Assembly (NCBI RefSeq): GCF_001586215.1
Contig: NZ_CP014634.1
Coordinates: 1,240,001-1,304,000, forward strand
Direction: 5' to 3'
Length of the DNA stretch: 64,000 nucleotides
Origin: Corynebacterium simulans
GTDB taxonomy: Bacteria; Actinomycetota; Actinomycetes; Mycobacteriales; Mycobacteriaceae
Shown in pieces: positions 54,405 to 63,362 of this stretch; within the stretch, counting starts at the first letter, position 1; the number at the start of each line of letters is the position of its first letter. Under the pieces are notes generated by a model. The model did no database searches. It saw only the letters and a list, made by a program, of their open reading frames with translations, and was not told the DNA's origin. The translations under genes and the position numbers were made by a program.

Positions 54405-55697
54405 CTAGACAGGTTGCTTAATGCTTTCCCCTTCTTGGGTTTCGCGTGGCTCGGTCTGTTTCGCCTTCTTAACGCGCTGCACTACCCAATCCACGAGGAA
54501 GAACAGCACCAGGGATGCGCCGAAGAGCGGAGCGATGATGGAATACAACACCGCGCCCACGACCAGCGCTGACGAGAGCTTCAGGTGCTGGAGCGCGCGC
54601 TTCGGGCGACTAAACCACATCCACAGGCCCATGACGCTGACCGCCAACAGGCCTAGCGCGAGAAGCGCGAGCGCAACCTGGTTGTAGATTCCGAACAAGG
54701 TGCCCATGTGCAGCTGGATGAGCCATGGGACCACCTTGGCCATGAGCGGCCAGTCCTTAAAGTCCACGCGGTCCACCACTTCGCCAGTGTGCGGGTCGAC
54801 AGCGATAGCATCGTAGCTCAGCTTGTAGTCTTGGCGTGCCTCCGTGACGGTCCACGCTGGCGTCTCCGCGGAAGGCGGCGTCATGTCGAGGATGCCGGTC
54901 AACCCGGCCGAACGCGCGGCCGCCAACGCGTCTGCGCCGCCCATCACGTCCATGTCTCCCGTCATGTCCATATGGTGATGATGCTCGGCATGCGGGTCCG
55001 CGGCAGCAGTTGCTGCGGGCTTGGGCTGCATCCAGTCCATCTTCTCGCGCAGGGTAGAGATGTTTTCACCAGCAACCAAGGACCAGGTCAGGCCAGTGAT
55101 AGTGAGGAACACGAAGCCAGGCAGCAGCCACGCGCCGATCTTGGAGTGCAAGGTGAGCATCTTGCCCGCCTTCCGACGCCGCTTGAACCACAGGTAGATG
55201 CCCATGATCGCCAGTGCGCCCAGCCATGAAGCGGCGAGCTCGGAGTAGATGCGGCCGGCGTCGCCAAGCCAGAGGCGGCGGTGCCCCTCGGAGAGCCAGC
55301 TGCGCAACGGCAACGCGCGGGAGGAACCATACTGCACGAGGTCACCCTTGATTTCGAGCGTGACGGGATCCACGAACACTGCGTGGGCGTAGCTGGAGGA
55401 TTTCAGTGCGTCATCCGCGAAGAGCACGCGGGTGTTCTTCTCGCTGTCATCGAATGCCTGCACCTTGCTTACTGCGAGATCCGGATAGACCTTCTGGGCT
55501 GCTGCGATCTGCTCGTCGAGGCTGTGTGCTTCACCGCTTCCTGACGCCGCGATCTCATTCTTGTACACCACCGACTCGATGCTGGGGGCCAAGGCGTAGA
55601 AGAACCCGCTCAGCGCTGCAACGATGAGGAACGGTGCTATGAGGACACCGGCTGTCTTGTGTAAGCGCGACATTGCACCATGATTGGAAATACTCAT
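54405..55697 (-). CDS. PepSY-domain membrane protein, His/Met-rich loop
   Basis: 430 residues of the PepSY_TM type: helix 14-36, PepSY-like stretch (EQIAAAQKVYPDLAVSKVQAF), helices near 155-170, 190-210, 338-362 and 380-405. The loop near 240-255 has AEHHHHMDMTGDMDVMGG, a likely metal-binding patch. Such proteins are often linked to iron or copper handling. The function is not established; there is no metal-transport neighbour. Confidence 0.83.
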   Translation of the reverse strand: MSISNHGAMSRLHKTAGVLIAPFLIVAALSGFFYALAPSIESVVYKNEIAASGSGEAHSLDEQIAAAQKVYPDLAVSKVQAFDDSEKNTRVLFADDALKSSSYAHAVFVDPVTLEIKGDLVQYGSSRALPLRSWLSEGHRRLWLGDAGRIYSELAASWLGALAIMGIYLWFKRRRKAGKMLTLHSKIGAWLLPGFVFLTITGLTWSLVAGENISTLREKMDWMQPKPAATAAADPHAEHHHHMDMTGDMDVMGGADALAAARSAGLTGILDMTPPSAETPAWTVTEARQDYKLSYDAIAVDPHTGEVVDRVDFKDWPLMAKVVPWLIQLHMGTLFGIYNQVALALLALGLLAVSVMGLWMWFSRPKRALQHLKLSSALVVGAVLYSIIAPLFGASLVLFFLVDWVVQRVKKAKQTEPRETQEGESIKQPV

Positions 55698-55800
55698 GGG
55701 TGAATAGTCGCGCCGTTACTAGCAATAGTTCCCGATAAAGTTTTCTTGTGATCCTTTCGAATCGCGGGAACTTTTGTCGGCAGTGGTCAGGTTGCCCTCA

Positions 55801-55926
55801 ATTCGGTTTGGTTTCCCTGGTTGGGTCCCCCTCTAATGGTCCCTTTACGAGTAGCGAAGCCGTACGGGATGCCCCATTGGGTAGCTTTACCCCCCAAGGG
55901 GAACCAACCAATGGGACCAAACCGAT
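55801..55926. repeat. Inverted-repeat element upstream of the PepSY gene
   Basis: The arms at 55801-55830 and 55898-55926 are imperfect inverted copies of about 29 bp (ATYCGGTTTGGTYYCC core), with further CCCATTGG/CCAATGGG pairs inside. It lies in the 249-nt gene-free space 55698-55946. It looks like a REP/MITE-type element. Confidence 0.65.
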
Positions 55927-55946
55927 AAACGCTAAAACCAGGCGGC

Positions 55947-56780
55947 TTAGACGGAGCGCAGGAAGTCCGCGGTGTCCATGATGCGCTGGCGGGCCACTGC
56001 CGGAGTTGAGATGCGGTGGGTCGAGACGTAGTCGGCGGTTTCGGCGCCAGGGATGGTGACTCGCTCGGCGATTTCGTCTTGCACCGCAGTCTGGACGAGT
56101 GTGCGCGGGTACTCGTTTGGCAGCTCGTAGCCGGCGCGGATCTCCTCGGGGAGATTGGAAAGCGCGGCGAAGTCGGGGAAAGTAAGGATGAGTGCATCGG
56201 CGGGCGCGAGTGCAGCCAAGGCGCCGCCCGAGGAGTAGCCCCACACGGTCACGGAAGCCGCACCTTGTTCGCGGGCATAAGCGATGGCCTTGTTGACGGA
56301 TTCCACCATGTCAGCCACGCTGTGTTCAGGTGCTAGCGGGTAGTCCACGTCGATGATGGTGGTGCCGGACAACTGTGCTGCGGCGGCAACTTCGGGGCGC
56401 CACTGCATCTCTAACGCGGTTCCATCACCGCGCCACCAGCCGCCGGAGTGGAGGGAGACTGCCCACTTGCCATTCGGCGCAGTGGGCTCGAAGATGGCGC
56501 CGACCTCAGTGTCACGCTGCGTGATTCCATCAGTGAACTTGGTACCCGGCAGCGCGTGGTCAACCGCAGTGCCCAAGACCATCATGGAAGCCTGCGTGAT
56601 GCGATCCGGTAAAAGCGCGCAGTAGCGGTCAGCATCCGGCGAGCCGCCGCCAGCCCACGGCGGACGGAAATCCGGCAGTGGGTAGTGGACCTGCATGTAG
56701 GTGTAGAGCTGTTCCAGCTGCTCCTCCTCGCTCAACTGGCGGTCTTGGCCGCCAATCTGCCACTGCTCAATCGAAGTCAT
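55947..56780 (-). CDS. Alpha/beta hydrolase (acetyl-esterase type)
   Basis: 277 residues. Oxyanion motif HSGGWWRGDG, nucleophile in VWGYSSGGALA (Ser), TFPDFAAL as acid region and a His in STHRI. It is of the HSL/Abhydrolase_3 kind, with unknown ester substrate. The start ATG 56780 is set by TAACCT at 56788-56793, 7 nt upstream. Confidence 0.85.
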   Translation of the reverse strand: MTSIEQWQIGGQDRQLSEEEQLEQLYTYMQVHYPLPDFRPPWAGGGSPDADRYCALLPDRITQASMMVLGTAVDHALPGTKFTDGITQRDTEVGAIFEPTAPNGKWAVSLHSGGWWRGDGTALEMQWRPEVAAAAQLSGTTIIDVDYPLAPEHSVADMVESVNKAIAYAREQGAASVTVWGYSSGGALAALAPADALILTFPDFAALSNLPEEIRAGYELPNEYPRTLVQTAVQDEIAERVTIPGAETADYVSTHRISTPAVARQRIMDTADFLRSV

Positions 56781-56787
56781 GCATTCG

Positions 56788-56803
56788 AGGTTACCGCTAC
56801 TAT
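56788..56803. promoter_or_regulatory. Face-to-face leaderless promoters
   Basis: TAACCT (minus, 56788-56793) lies 7 nt from the hydrolase ATG and TACTAT (plus, 56798-56803) lies 7 nt from the ATG at 56811. Only 30 nt separate the two start codons. Confidence 0.6.
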
Positions 56804-56810
56804 GGCGGCC

Positions 56811-57317
56811 ATGACGAAGGTAGCCAAACTCCACCCCACCGCCGAACTATCCCCCACTAAAGCCGAAATCGCAGCTAAGCACGCCCACATCGACGAGATC
56901 ATTGGAAGCTACCGCGCAGTAGATCCTGATGACGAAGTTGGCATTGAAGTCCTCCTCGGCCACGATTACGCCGGCAACATCGTCCAATTCCCCGTCACCT
57001 ACCGCGCCGCCGACAATGCCACCAACAAACCACTGTGCGCCATGGACCACTCCGTGCTCGGAAAGCGCTCGGTAGCCCGCGCCGAAGACGACCCAGTCGC
57101 CATCACACAATGGGTCCATCTTGTACAAAACGAGGAAACCTCCGCCGCATACTCCACCGGCCCACAGCGCTTCCACGCCTATGGCACCGGCGGACTACCT
57201 GGCGAAATCGAGTTCTTGCCCACCCTTACCGTTACCCCACCGGAGGCTGGGCAATTACGAGTAGTCGACTCCGAGACCGGAACCGACTACCTCGCGGCGC
57301 GTCTTACCAGATTGTGA
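56811..57317 (+). CDS. Hypothetical soluble protein (168 aa)
   Basis: No family is recognised. Helical N-terminus (SPTKAEIAAKHAHIDEIIGSYRAVDPDDEVGIEVLLGHD), then a beta-rich part with an ITQWVHLVQNEETSA segment. TACTAT 7 nt upstream decides the ATG at 56811. Its end overlaps the convergent M13 peptidase gene by 14 nt. Confidence 0.7.
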   Translation: MTKVAKLHPTAELSPTKAEIAAKHAHIDEIIGSYRAVDPDDEVGIEVLLGHDYAGNIVQFPVTYRAADNATNKPLCAMDHSVLGKRSVARAEDDPVAITQWVHLVQNEETSAAYSTGPQRFHAYGTGGLPGEIEFLPTLTVTPPEAGQLRVVDSETGTDYLAARLTRL

Positions 57318-59241
57318 CGCGGTCTTCCTCGGCCAGGTAGAACGGAGAATCCTTCTCTACCTCGAAGGCCTCGTAGAACTCCGCCACATTCGCCGCGATA
57401 AGGTTGCAGCGGAACTCCGCCGGGGAGTGCGGATCGATGGCCAAGTACTGGGTGGCCATCTCCGGACGGATTGCGGTGCGCCAAACGCGCGCCCAGGACA
57501 GGAAGAGGCGCTGCAGGCCGTTGTACTCGGCGTCGTAAAGCGCAGGAGATGCGTCCTCCACCTCGAAAGGGGCCACTTGGCCAGCGATGTCGAGGCCGTT
57601 GTCCGCGCAGTAGTTCTTGTAAGCCACCACTGCGATGCCCAGTCCACCCAGGTCACCGATGTTCTCACCCAGGGTGAAGCTGCCATTGACGCCCGCGGAA
57701 TCAGTACCTTCCAGAACGGAAGGCACGCGGCCGTTGAACTGCTCCACCAACTTCGCGGTGAGCTTTTCAAATGCCGCGCGGTCCTCTTCAGTCCACCAGG
57801 AGTTCAGGTTGCCCTGGCCATCGTACTGCGAGCCCTGGTCATCGAAACCGTGGCCGATCTCGTGGCCGATGACCGCGCCGATTGCGCCGAAGTTCTCGGA
57901 TACGTCGCCGCCCTCAGCGGAAGGGACAAAGAATGGCGGGCGCAGGATGGCGGCCGGGAAGGTGATGTCATTGACCACCGGGTTGTAGAAAGCGTTGACC
58001 GTCTGCGGGGTGGAGAACCACTCGTCGCGGTCCGCGGGCTTGCCAATCTTGCGCAGCTCGAAGTCGTGTGCCCACGCGTTGCCCGCGCGGACGTTGGCCA
58101 CGAGGTCCTTGCCCTCAGAGCTGAAGCTCAGATCGGAGTAGTCGCGCCACTTATCCGGGTATCCAATCTTGGCCTTGAACTGGGCAAGCTTCTCCAGCGC
58201 GCGCTCACGCGTTGCCGGAGTCATCCACTCGAGCTGGGAGATGCGCTCGCGGTAAGCAGCGGTTAAGTAATCAACCAGGGTGTCCATCTCCGCCTTAGAT
58301 GCCGGCGGGAAGTGCTGGTCCACAAAGACCATGCCAATCTCCTGGCCCACCAGGGACTCCGCTAGGCCCACGGCGCGCTTCCAGCGGTCACGCTGAGTGG
58401 TAGCACCGGAAAGGCGGGTGCCGTAAAACTCGAAGTTCTTCTTGCCCACCTCTTCCGGCAGGTACGGCGCGCGGGACAGCAGGATGTGCCAGGTGGCCCA
58501 CAGCTGCCAATCTGCCATGCGGTCCGCGGTGAAAAGCATCTCGAAGTGCTCGAGGTAGGAAGGCATCATGTTCACAACGCGCTGTGCTTCCAGGCCACCA
58601 CCTGAAAGGATGGCGCGTGCCAACTCCGGCAGCTCCTCGAAAGGCATCGGGTTATAAGTCTTCACGGCATCGCGCGTGGAAACGACATCCCAATGACCGG
58701 CAGCCAGCTCCTTTTCCAAACCCACGATGCGCGTGGCGGCAACGTCGGCGCCCAAGCCGAACAGGCGGGCAGGATCGAGGAAGCCCAGCATCTGCGCCAC
58801 GTGCTTTTCATATGCAGCCAGCGTCTCCGCATGCGCTTCCTCGCGGTAATAAGCCTCGTCCGGCAGGCCCAGGCCAGACTGGATGACGTAGGCCACGGCT
58901 TCCTCGGAACCGGAATCCTTTTCCACCCAGAAGGTCACCGGGGCGCCGACTCCCTCGCGCTCGAGTTCGCCGAGGCGCTGCGCCAGCTCTTGAGGGTCGG
59001 CTGCGGTGAGGTGGTCGAGGTCGGCGTCAATTGGCGCCATGCCTGCACCATTTACGCCCTCGGTATCAAGGTGCGATGCGTAGAGCGCGCCCGGGCGCCC
59101 AGTGTCATTTTTAACAATCTCGTGCACGAGCTCTTCCGCCTCGTCACGCAGGTTGTGGAAGGTGCCATCAACGCCCCGATCATCGGGGATGACGTGGGAT
59201 TGTAGCCATGGTCCGTTGACAAATTGGTAGAGATCTTTCAT
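57304..59241 (-). CDS. M13-family zinc endopeptidase (PepO-like)
   Basis: 645 residues of the neprilysin/PepO family. Zinc motif HEIGH in VIGHEIGHGFDDQGSQYD, third ligand and partner in ENIGDLGGLGIAV, substrate motif NAFYNP, and the typical W at the C-terminus (DRVTIW). No signal peptide, so it is probably cytoplasmic. I start at ATG 59241, 7 nt after TAGAGT. Confidence 0.92.
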   Translation of the reverse strand: MKDLYQFVNGPWLQSHVIPDDRGVDGTFHNLRDEAEELVHEIVKNDTGRPGALYASHLDTEGVNGAGMAPIDADLDHLTAADPQELAQRLGELEREGVGAPVTFWVEKDSGSEEAVAYVIQSGLGLPDEAYYREEAHAETLAAYEKHVAQMLGFLDPARLFGLGADVAATRIVGLEKELAAGHWDVVSTRDAVKTYNPMPFEELPELARAILSGGGLEAQRVVNMMPSYLEHFEMLFTADRMADWQLWATWHILLSRAPYLPEEVGKKNFEFYGTRLSGATTQRDRWKRAVGLAESLVGQEIGMVFVDQHFPPASKAEMDTLVDYLTAAYRERISQLEWMTPATRERALEKLAQFKAKIGYPDKWRDYSDLSFSSEGKDLVANVRAGNAWAHDFELRKIGKPADRDEWFSTPQTVNAFYNPVVNDITFPAAILRPPFFVPSAEGGDVSENFGAIGAVIGHEIGHGFDDQGSQYDGQGNLNSWWTEEDRAAFEKLTAKLVEQFNGRVPSVLEGTDSAGVNGSFTLGENIGDLGGLGIAVVAYKNYCADNGLDIAGQVAPFEVEDASPALYDAEYNGLQRLFLSWARVWRTAIRPEMATQYLAIDPHSPAEFRCNLIAANVAEFYEAFEVEKDSPFYLAEEDRVTIW

Positions 59242-59248
59242 GCCAGCC

Positions 59249-59276
59249 ACTCTAGGCGAATCAATCCGGTTAAGGT
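59249..59276. promoter_or_regulatory. Divergent leaderless promoters
   Basis: TAGAGT (minus, 59249-59254) is 7 nt before the M13 peptidase ATG; TAAGGT (plus, 59271-59276) is 7 nt before the ATG at 59284. Confidence 0.6.
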
Positions 59277-59283
59277 GTGGACT

Positions 59284-59859
59284 ATGCCAACTTATCGGTT
59301 CCCACCATCACAACTCCGCAGATATTTTCTCGCGGTCGTTAGCTTCGTGCTGGTAGTGCTCGTCATCCCCACGCTTATCGCAGCAACGGTGACCCCGCCC
59401 GAGCCGAAGACCGAGGAAGTGGTGCTTGATTCTGCGACAACAGGTTTCAGTGAGGATGAAACCTGGACCATTGAGGTCCCGGGTCTGCGTTGCACGCCTA
59501 ATTCGGAGACCATGGCGAACCAGGCCTGGGACTGCGGTGCGACGCTCGTGCAGGTGGTCAGCACTGAAGGCCTCGACGGTGCCGACGAGGAGGTGGCGAT
59601 GCATCGCGCCGTCCGCGGCTATGCTTACGGCGAAGTTTCCACGGCAAAGATCCACAGGGAGGGCGATGCACTCGCGCTTTACGACGCCCCCGCCGACGCA
59701 ATCGTCCTCTCCCGCGACGGAGAGGGCGACTTTACCGACTTTGACTACATCGTGGTGCTCACCGGCGGCGATTTCACCCACGCCGCGGAACTCATCTGGC
59801 AGGCCTTTGGACACCGCGAGCTGCCGGTGAAAGCGGAGACGGGAGTAGTGGCATCATGA
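59284..59859 (+). CDS. Membrane-anchored hypothetical protein
   Basis: 191 residues: a single N-terminal helix (about 14-34) and an exported domain with two cysteines (GLRCTPN, WDCGATL). No family is recognised. It is coupled by an ATGA overlap to the PrsW-like protease gene, so it may be that protease's partner or substrate (inference). Confidence 0.75.
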   Translation: MPTYRFPPSQLRRYFLAVVSFVLVVLVIPTLIAATVTPPEPKTEEVVLDSATTGFSEDETWTIEVPGLRCTPNSETMANQAWDCGATLVQVVSTEGLDGADEEVAMHRAVRGYAYGEVSTAKIHREGDALALYDAPADAIVLSRDGEGDFTDFDYIVVLTGGDFTHAAELIWQAFGHRELPVKAETGVVAS

Positions 59860-60704
59860 GCAAACTCTTCCGCAACTCGCTGTGGGTACTACTGGCTCTG
59901 GGCATGGTGAGCATCATGGCTAACCTAATCAGCTACCTGCTGATTGCTCCTGCTTTGGTGGTACCCAGCGTGCTCATCGGCGGCGCCTACGTGGCCCTCG
60001 TCCTCTTTTTGCTTCGCCTAAGCCCCATGTTCCCGGCGCGCGGATGGGTCTGGGCGGCGCTCCTGTGGGGTGGCGGTACCGCGGTGAGCATGGCTTTGCT
60101 CTCCTCTACTCCGCTGATGACGCTGGCGTCATCCTTCGGGTGGCAGGCCGCCACGATGTCGTGGGCGGGTGCCTACCCAGAGGAGATTTCCAAGGCCACC
60201 GGAGTCTTCTTCATTCTTTTGTCATTCCGGCAGCTCAACCGGCCGTGGCACGGCTGGGTCGTGGGCGCCACCGTGGGCTTAGGCTTTGAGACCCTCGAGA
60301 ACGTGTTGTACAGCGTCGTCGGCGGCACGATGCACCCGCTTTCTGACTGGACCGGAATGTTTCAGATGTGGGGTCTGCGCCTCATCGCGGGTCCGGCGCT
60401 GCACGTCTTGCTCACCGCGCTGGCGGGTTGGGGAATAGGCTGGGCGCTATTCAGCGCGAACAAGACAGTCTGGTGGCGCCTGGGCTCCATCTTTGGCTTC
60501 CTTTTGCTAGCCTTTGGCCTGCACTTTTGCTGGAACTACCTGCCGGAGAACACCACGCTGATGCCAGTGCAATACGTGCTGGTGGGGCTGGTGCTCTACC
60601 CACTGAACATCTACCTGGTCTATCGCGGCAACAAGTTCGCGCGGGAAGACACCACATACAGCGTGATGCATGCTGGCACCGCGGTCAGCAAGAGAAAGAA
60701 CTAA
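59856..60704 (+). CDS. PrsW-family intramembrane metalloprotease
   Basis: 282 residues, seven to eight helices. Active-site landmarks of PrsW/CAAX-like proteases are visible: EE in AYPEEISKATG, E..EN in GFETLENVLYS, H in GPALHVLLTAL and H in GLHFCWN. It probably cleaves a membrane protein. The partner gene upstream overlaps it by 4 nt. Confidence 0.88.
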   Translation: MSKLFRNSLWVLLALGMVSIMANLISYLLIAPALVVPSVLIGGAYVALVLFLLRLSPMFPARGWVWAALLWGGGTAVSMALLSSTPLMTLASSFGWQAATMSWAGAYPEEISKATGVFFILLSFRQLNRPWHGWVVGATVGLGFETLENVLYSVVGGTMHPLSDWTGMFQMWGLRLIAGPALHVLLTALAGWGIGWALFSANKTVWWRLGSIFGFLLLAFGLHFCWNYLPENTTLMPVQYVLVGLVLYPLNIYLVYRGNKFAREDTTYSVMHAGTAVSKRKN

Positions 60705-60708
60705 GCTC

Positions 60709-61005
60709 TCAACCGATCAACCCTTCCAAGTCGCGGGCATCTAATCCATGGCGACGCATGCTTACGCGGCCGTCTTTATGAGTAATTCCTTCGGCTTCCC
60801 AGCGTAGGATTGAGCGCTCAGGCGCGTGCGAGGTGCCGTCGGCGCGCACCACGCGCCACCAGGGCAGGCCGGGGACCTTCTTCATCACCCAGCCCACGTA
60901 GCGGGCATGGCAGCCCGCCGCTTTAGCCACTTCCCCGTAGGTAGAGACGTTGCCGGCCGGAATGCGCCGAACGACCTCCGCTACTTCCTCTACCTTGTCT
61001 TTCAT
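60709..61005 (-). CDS. Alkyltransferase-like protein (MGMT family, no active cysteine)
   Basis: 98 residues. The O6-alkylguanine DNA-transferase C-terminal fold is clear (VVRRIPAGNVSTYGEVAKAAG, ARYVGWVMKKVPG), but PCHRV is replaced by PWWRV (residues 48-52). It should bind alkylated guanine without repairing it and recruit other repair. The start directly follows the VOC gene stop. Confidence 0.9.
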   Translation of the reverse strand: MKDKVEEVAEVVRRIPAGNVSTYGEVAKAAGCHARYVGWVMKKVPGLPWWRVVRADGTSHAPERSILRWEAEGITHKDGRVSMRRHGLDARDLEGLIG

Positions 61006-61800
61006 CTAAAAGTCGAGGTTGAGAACGTCGTCCGACTCGCGCGGCTCTTCCTCCGGCGCGTCCTCGACCTCGGCCAGAGTGACCGTAGCGCCGGTGGAAT
61101 CAGCCAGCAGGCATAGGCGCCCGAAAGGCGAATCCCACGGCTCGCGGATAACCTCACCGCCAAGCTCTACTGCCTTGGCAGCAGCCGCCTCGAGATCACG
61201 CACGCCGAGGTAGGTCTGCCAGAAGCTCGGCACCTGCGGCGGGAACTGGCCCTCCGCGTTCCAAAAGCCGGCGAAAGGCGCGCCTTCTTCCTCCGCGGTG
61301 GCATAAGCATCGCCGCCACGGACCTCCCAGTTAAACAGCTCGCCGTAGAAGTCCAAGGCCTGCTGGTAGCTGGTAGTGGCAGTCAGTTCGTGCCAGACCG
61401 GCGTGCCCGGTTCGCCGCCGGCCACGAACTGGTCCGTGCCCGCCGGTTGGATGAGGCCAAACATGCCACCCGCGACGTCGACAAGCAGCGCCATATGGCC
61501 CAGCTGCACCTGCATTGCCGGCGCCAGCACGCGGCCGCCAAGCTGCTCCGCACGCGCACAATCGCCGTCGATGTCCTTGCTCAAAAAGTAGGTCACCCAC
61601 GTATCCGGCATGGAAGCCTGCTCGGGCTGCGGAATGAAGCCGGCAATCGGCAGGCCCTGCACGCGGCCCACGCGGTACTCGTTAGCGGAATCAACTTCCC
61701 AGCCCAGCACCTGCTCGTAGAAGTTCACGGATTTCCGCGGCTCAGAGGTGGTCAGGTCGATCCAGTAGGGCATGCCTACTTCAGCTTCGAAAGCGGGCAT
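61006..61800 (-). CDS. Two-domain VOC (glyoxalase-like) protein
   Basis: 264 residues with two beta-alpha-beta-beta-beta repeats (GMPYWIDLTTSEPRKSVNFYEQVLGWEV; VWHELTATTSYQQALDFYGELFNWEV) and an acidic tail. The substrate is unknown. GGAGGA 7 nt upstream sets the ATG at 61800. It overlaps the S4 gene stop by one base and abuts the alkyltransferase-like gene. Confidence 0.88.
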   Translation of the reverse strand: MPAFEAEVGMPYWIDLTTSEPRKSVNFYEQVLGWEVDSANEYRVGRVQGLPIAGFIPQPEQASMPDTWVTYFLSKDIDGDCARAEQLGGRVLAPAMQVQLGHMALLVDVAGGMFGLIQPAGTDQFVAGGEPGTPVWHELTATTSYQQALDFYGELFNWEVRGGDAYATAEEEGAPFAGFWNAEGQFPPQVPSFWQTYLGVRDLEAAAAKAVELGGEVIREPWDSPFGRLCLLADSTGATVTLAEVEDAPEEEPRESDDVLNLDF

Positions 61801-62087
61801 TACATGTTCCTCCACTTCTCCGGATCAAAGTCATCGTCTGCTGTGGCCTCATCGAAGTAATCGTCCTCGTCCTCATCTGCTGCGGCCACACGGGCACTGG
61901 TGCCAGCGATGCTCACCTCGTCGCCGGGGTGCAGGGTGGCGCCGCGCTGGGTCACCACTTCCCCATTGACCTGGACCTCGCCTTGCGTGATGAACTCCTT
62001 TGCTTCACCGCCGGTACCCACGAGGGAGGCCAGCTTGATGAACTGGCCGAGCTTAATGGAATCGCCCTTGATTGAGACTTCTAACAT
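61800..62087 (-). CDS. S4-domain RNA-binding protein
   Basis: 95 residues. The S4 fold of the YaaA/RlbA type (IKLGQFIKLASLVGTGGEAKEFITQGEVQVNGEVVTQRGATLHPGDEV) is followed by a very acidic tail. It probably binds structured RNA. First gene of the S4-VOC-alkyltransferase operon. Confidence 0.87.
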   Translation of the reverse strand: MLEVSIKGDSIKLGQFIKLASLVGTGGEAKEFITQGEVQVNGEVVTQRGATLHPGDEVSIAGTSARVAAADEDEDDYFDEATADDDFDPEKWRNM

Positions 62088-62097
62088 GCGGCATAGC

Positions 62098-63021
62098 TTA
62101 CCGAGAAGGCACCTTGCCGGGATACTCAACCTTGAAGAAGTCCAAAATGGAGTTGGTTGCCCAATCGTGCGGGACAAGCCCGCTGCGATCCGTTACGCCA
62201 CCGTTCCAGGTGTGCGTGCCGCCCTTAATTTTGTAATTCACTGTGGGCACCGCGCAGGAACCCCACGTAAAGCGGGTGACTGCGTCTTCCCGGTGCTCGG
62301 CGGGGAAAGGATCGCAGGCATTGTCCTCGGCGACTTCCGCCATGGTCTCCTCCACACCGCGGTAGTGGCCACCGTGGGCGGTGCCGCCACCGTAATTAAT
62401 AACGACGTCGGCAGTGCCGTGCACCGCAAAATAAGGGGTGGGCTTTCCTCCACAGTTTTCATCCACGGCATCGTAGTTCGCCGCGGAAACCGTGGCGGCG
62501 CCGTCCAACTGCCGGTTGCAGGCTAGGGCGCGCACGAAACCGCCGCCATTGGAAAAGCCTGCGGCAAAGACGCGGCCATCGGTGTTGTAATTCTGTTTAA
62601 CCCAGGCCAAGGTGTCATCCACCAAAGCGAAGTCTTCCCCCAAGGAAGTCTGCGCATAAGGCGCAGGCGCCCAAGCCTCCCCAATACCCGCAGGAAAGAG
62701 CGTGATGGCGTTGGCCTCATAGAGCTCAGTGTCCTGGAAGATGGTCGCGGGATCGCTGTTATATCCATGAAAGACCATGACCACCGGCGCGGGCTGCGCT
62801 GCGTCATAGTTATCAGGTACGTGCGCTATGAAGCTTCTGCCGCTGGGCAGCTCGATCGTGCGGTAGTGGCCGGTCTGCGTTGCGCCCTGGGAAGGAAGCT
62901 CGGCCTTTTCCGAGGCCGTTTCCATGTCCGCGGGATAATCATAGCGGCCGCGCCCCGGCTCATCGACGTGCGAGCACGCGCTCAAGCCTAGGCACAGCGC
63001 TATTAAAAGATACTTGCGCAC
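62098..63021 (-). CDS. PHB-depolymerase-type esterase lipoprotein
   Basis: 307 residues. Signal peptide with lipobox LSAC (lipidated Cys16). Hydrolase core: oxyanion VVMVFHGYNSDP, nucleophile in AAGFSNGGGFV and His in KGGTHTWNGG. The family includes polyhydroxybutyrate depolymerases and feruloyl esterases; the mycobacterial LpqC is similar in plan. A surface-bound esterase is inferred. Confidence 0.87.
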   Translation of the reverse strand: MRKYLLIALCLGLSACSHVDEPGRGRYDYPADMETASEKAELPSQGATQTGHYRTIELPSGRSFIAHVPDNYDAAQPAPVVMVFHGYNSDPATIFQDTELYEANAITLFPAGIGEAWAPAPYAQTSLGEDFALVDDTLAWVKQNYNTDGRVFAAGFSNGGGFVRALACNRQLDGAATVSAANYDAVDENCGGKPTPYFAVHGTADVVINYGGGTAHGGHYRGVEETMAEVAEDNACDPFPAEHREDAVTRFTWGSCAVPTVNYKIKGGTHTWNGGVTDRSGLVPHDWATNSILDFFKVEYPGKVPSR

Positions 63022-63025
63022 CTAT

Positions 63026-63352
63026 CTAGAGAGCGCGCAGCTTTACTGCTGTGCCGGTGGCGGTGACCATCAGCATGTCGTTGGCCTGGCCCATAGGCGA
63101 GTAATCAAAGCTGATGCCCACGACGGCGTCGGCGCCCAGCTCCTGGCCGCGGTTCCACAGCTCGTTAAGCGCTGCCTCGCGGGCCTTGACTGCCTCTTCC
63201 TCATAGCCAGCGGAGCGGCCGCCAGTGAAGCTGCGGAAGGAGGCGCCTAAGTCCTTGAGGAAGTTAATGCCGGTCACCGTCTCACCCGCAATGACGCGAA
63301 TGTACTCGGTGATTTCGTGACCATCGACGTTGTTGGTGGTGGTGAAAATCAT
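63026..63352 (-). CDS. YbjQ/UPF0145 family protein
   Basis: 108 residues: FTTTNNVDGHEITEYIRVIAGETVTG and QELGADAVVGISFDYSP are the YbjQ hallmarks. It is a pentameric fold sometimes called heavy-metal-binding domain. The function is unknown. Confidence 0.9.
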   Translation of the reverse strand: MIFTTTNNVDGHEITEYIRVIAGETVTGINFLKDLGASFRSFTGGRSAGYEEEAVKAREAALNELWNRGQELGADAVVGISFDYSPMGQANDMLMVTATGTAVKLRAL

Positions 63353-63362
63353 GAGCCCTAGA

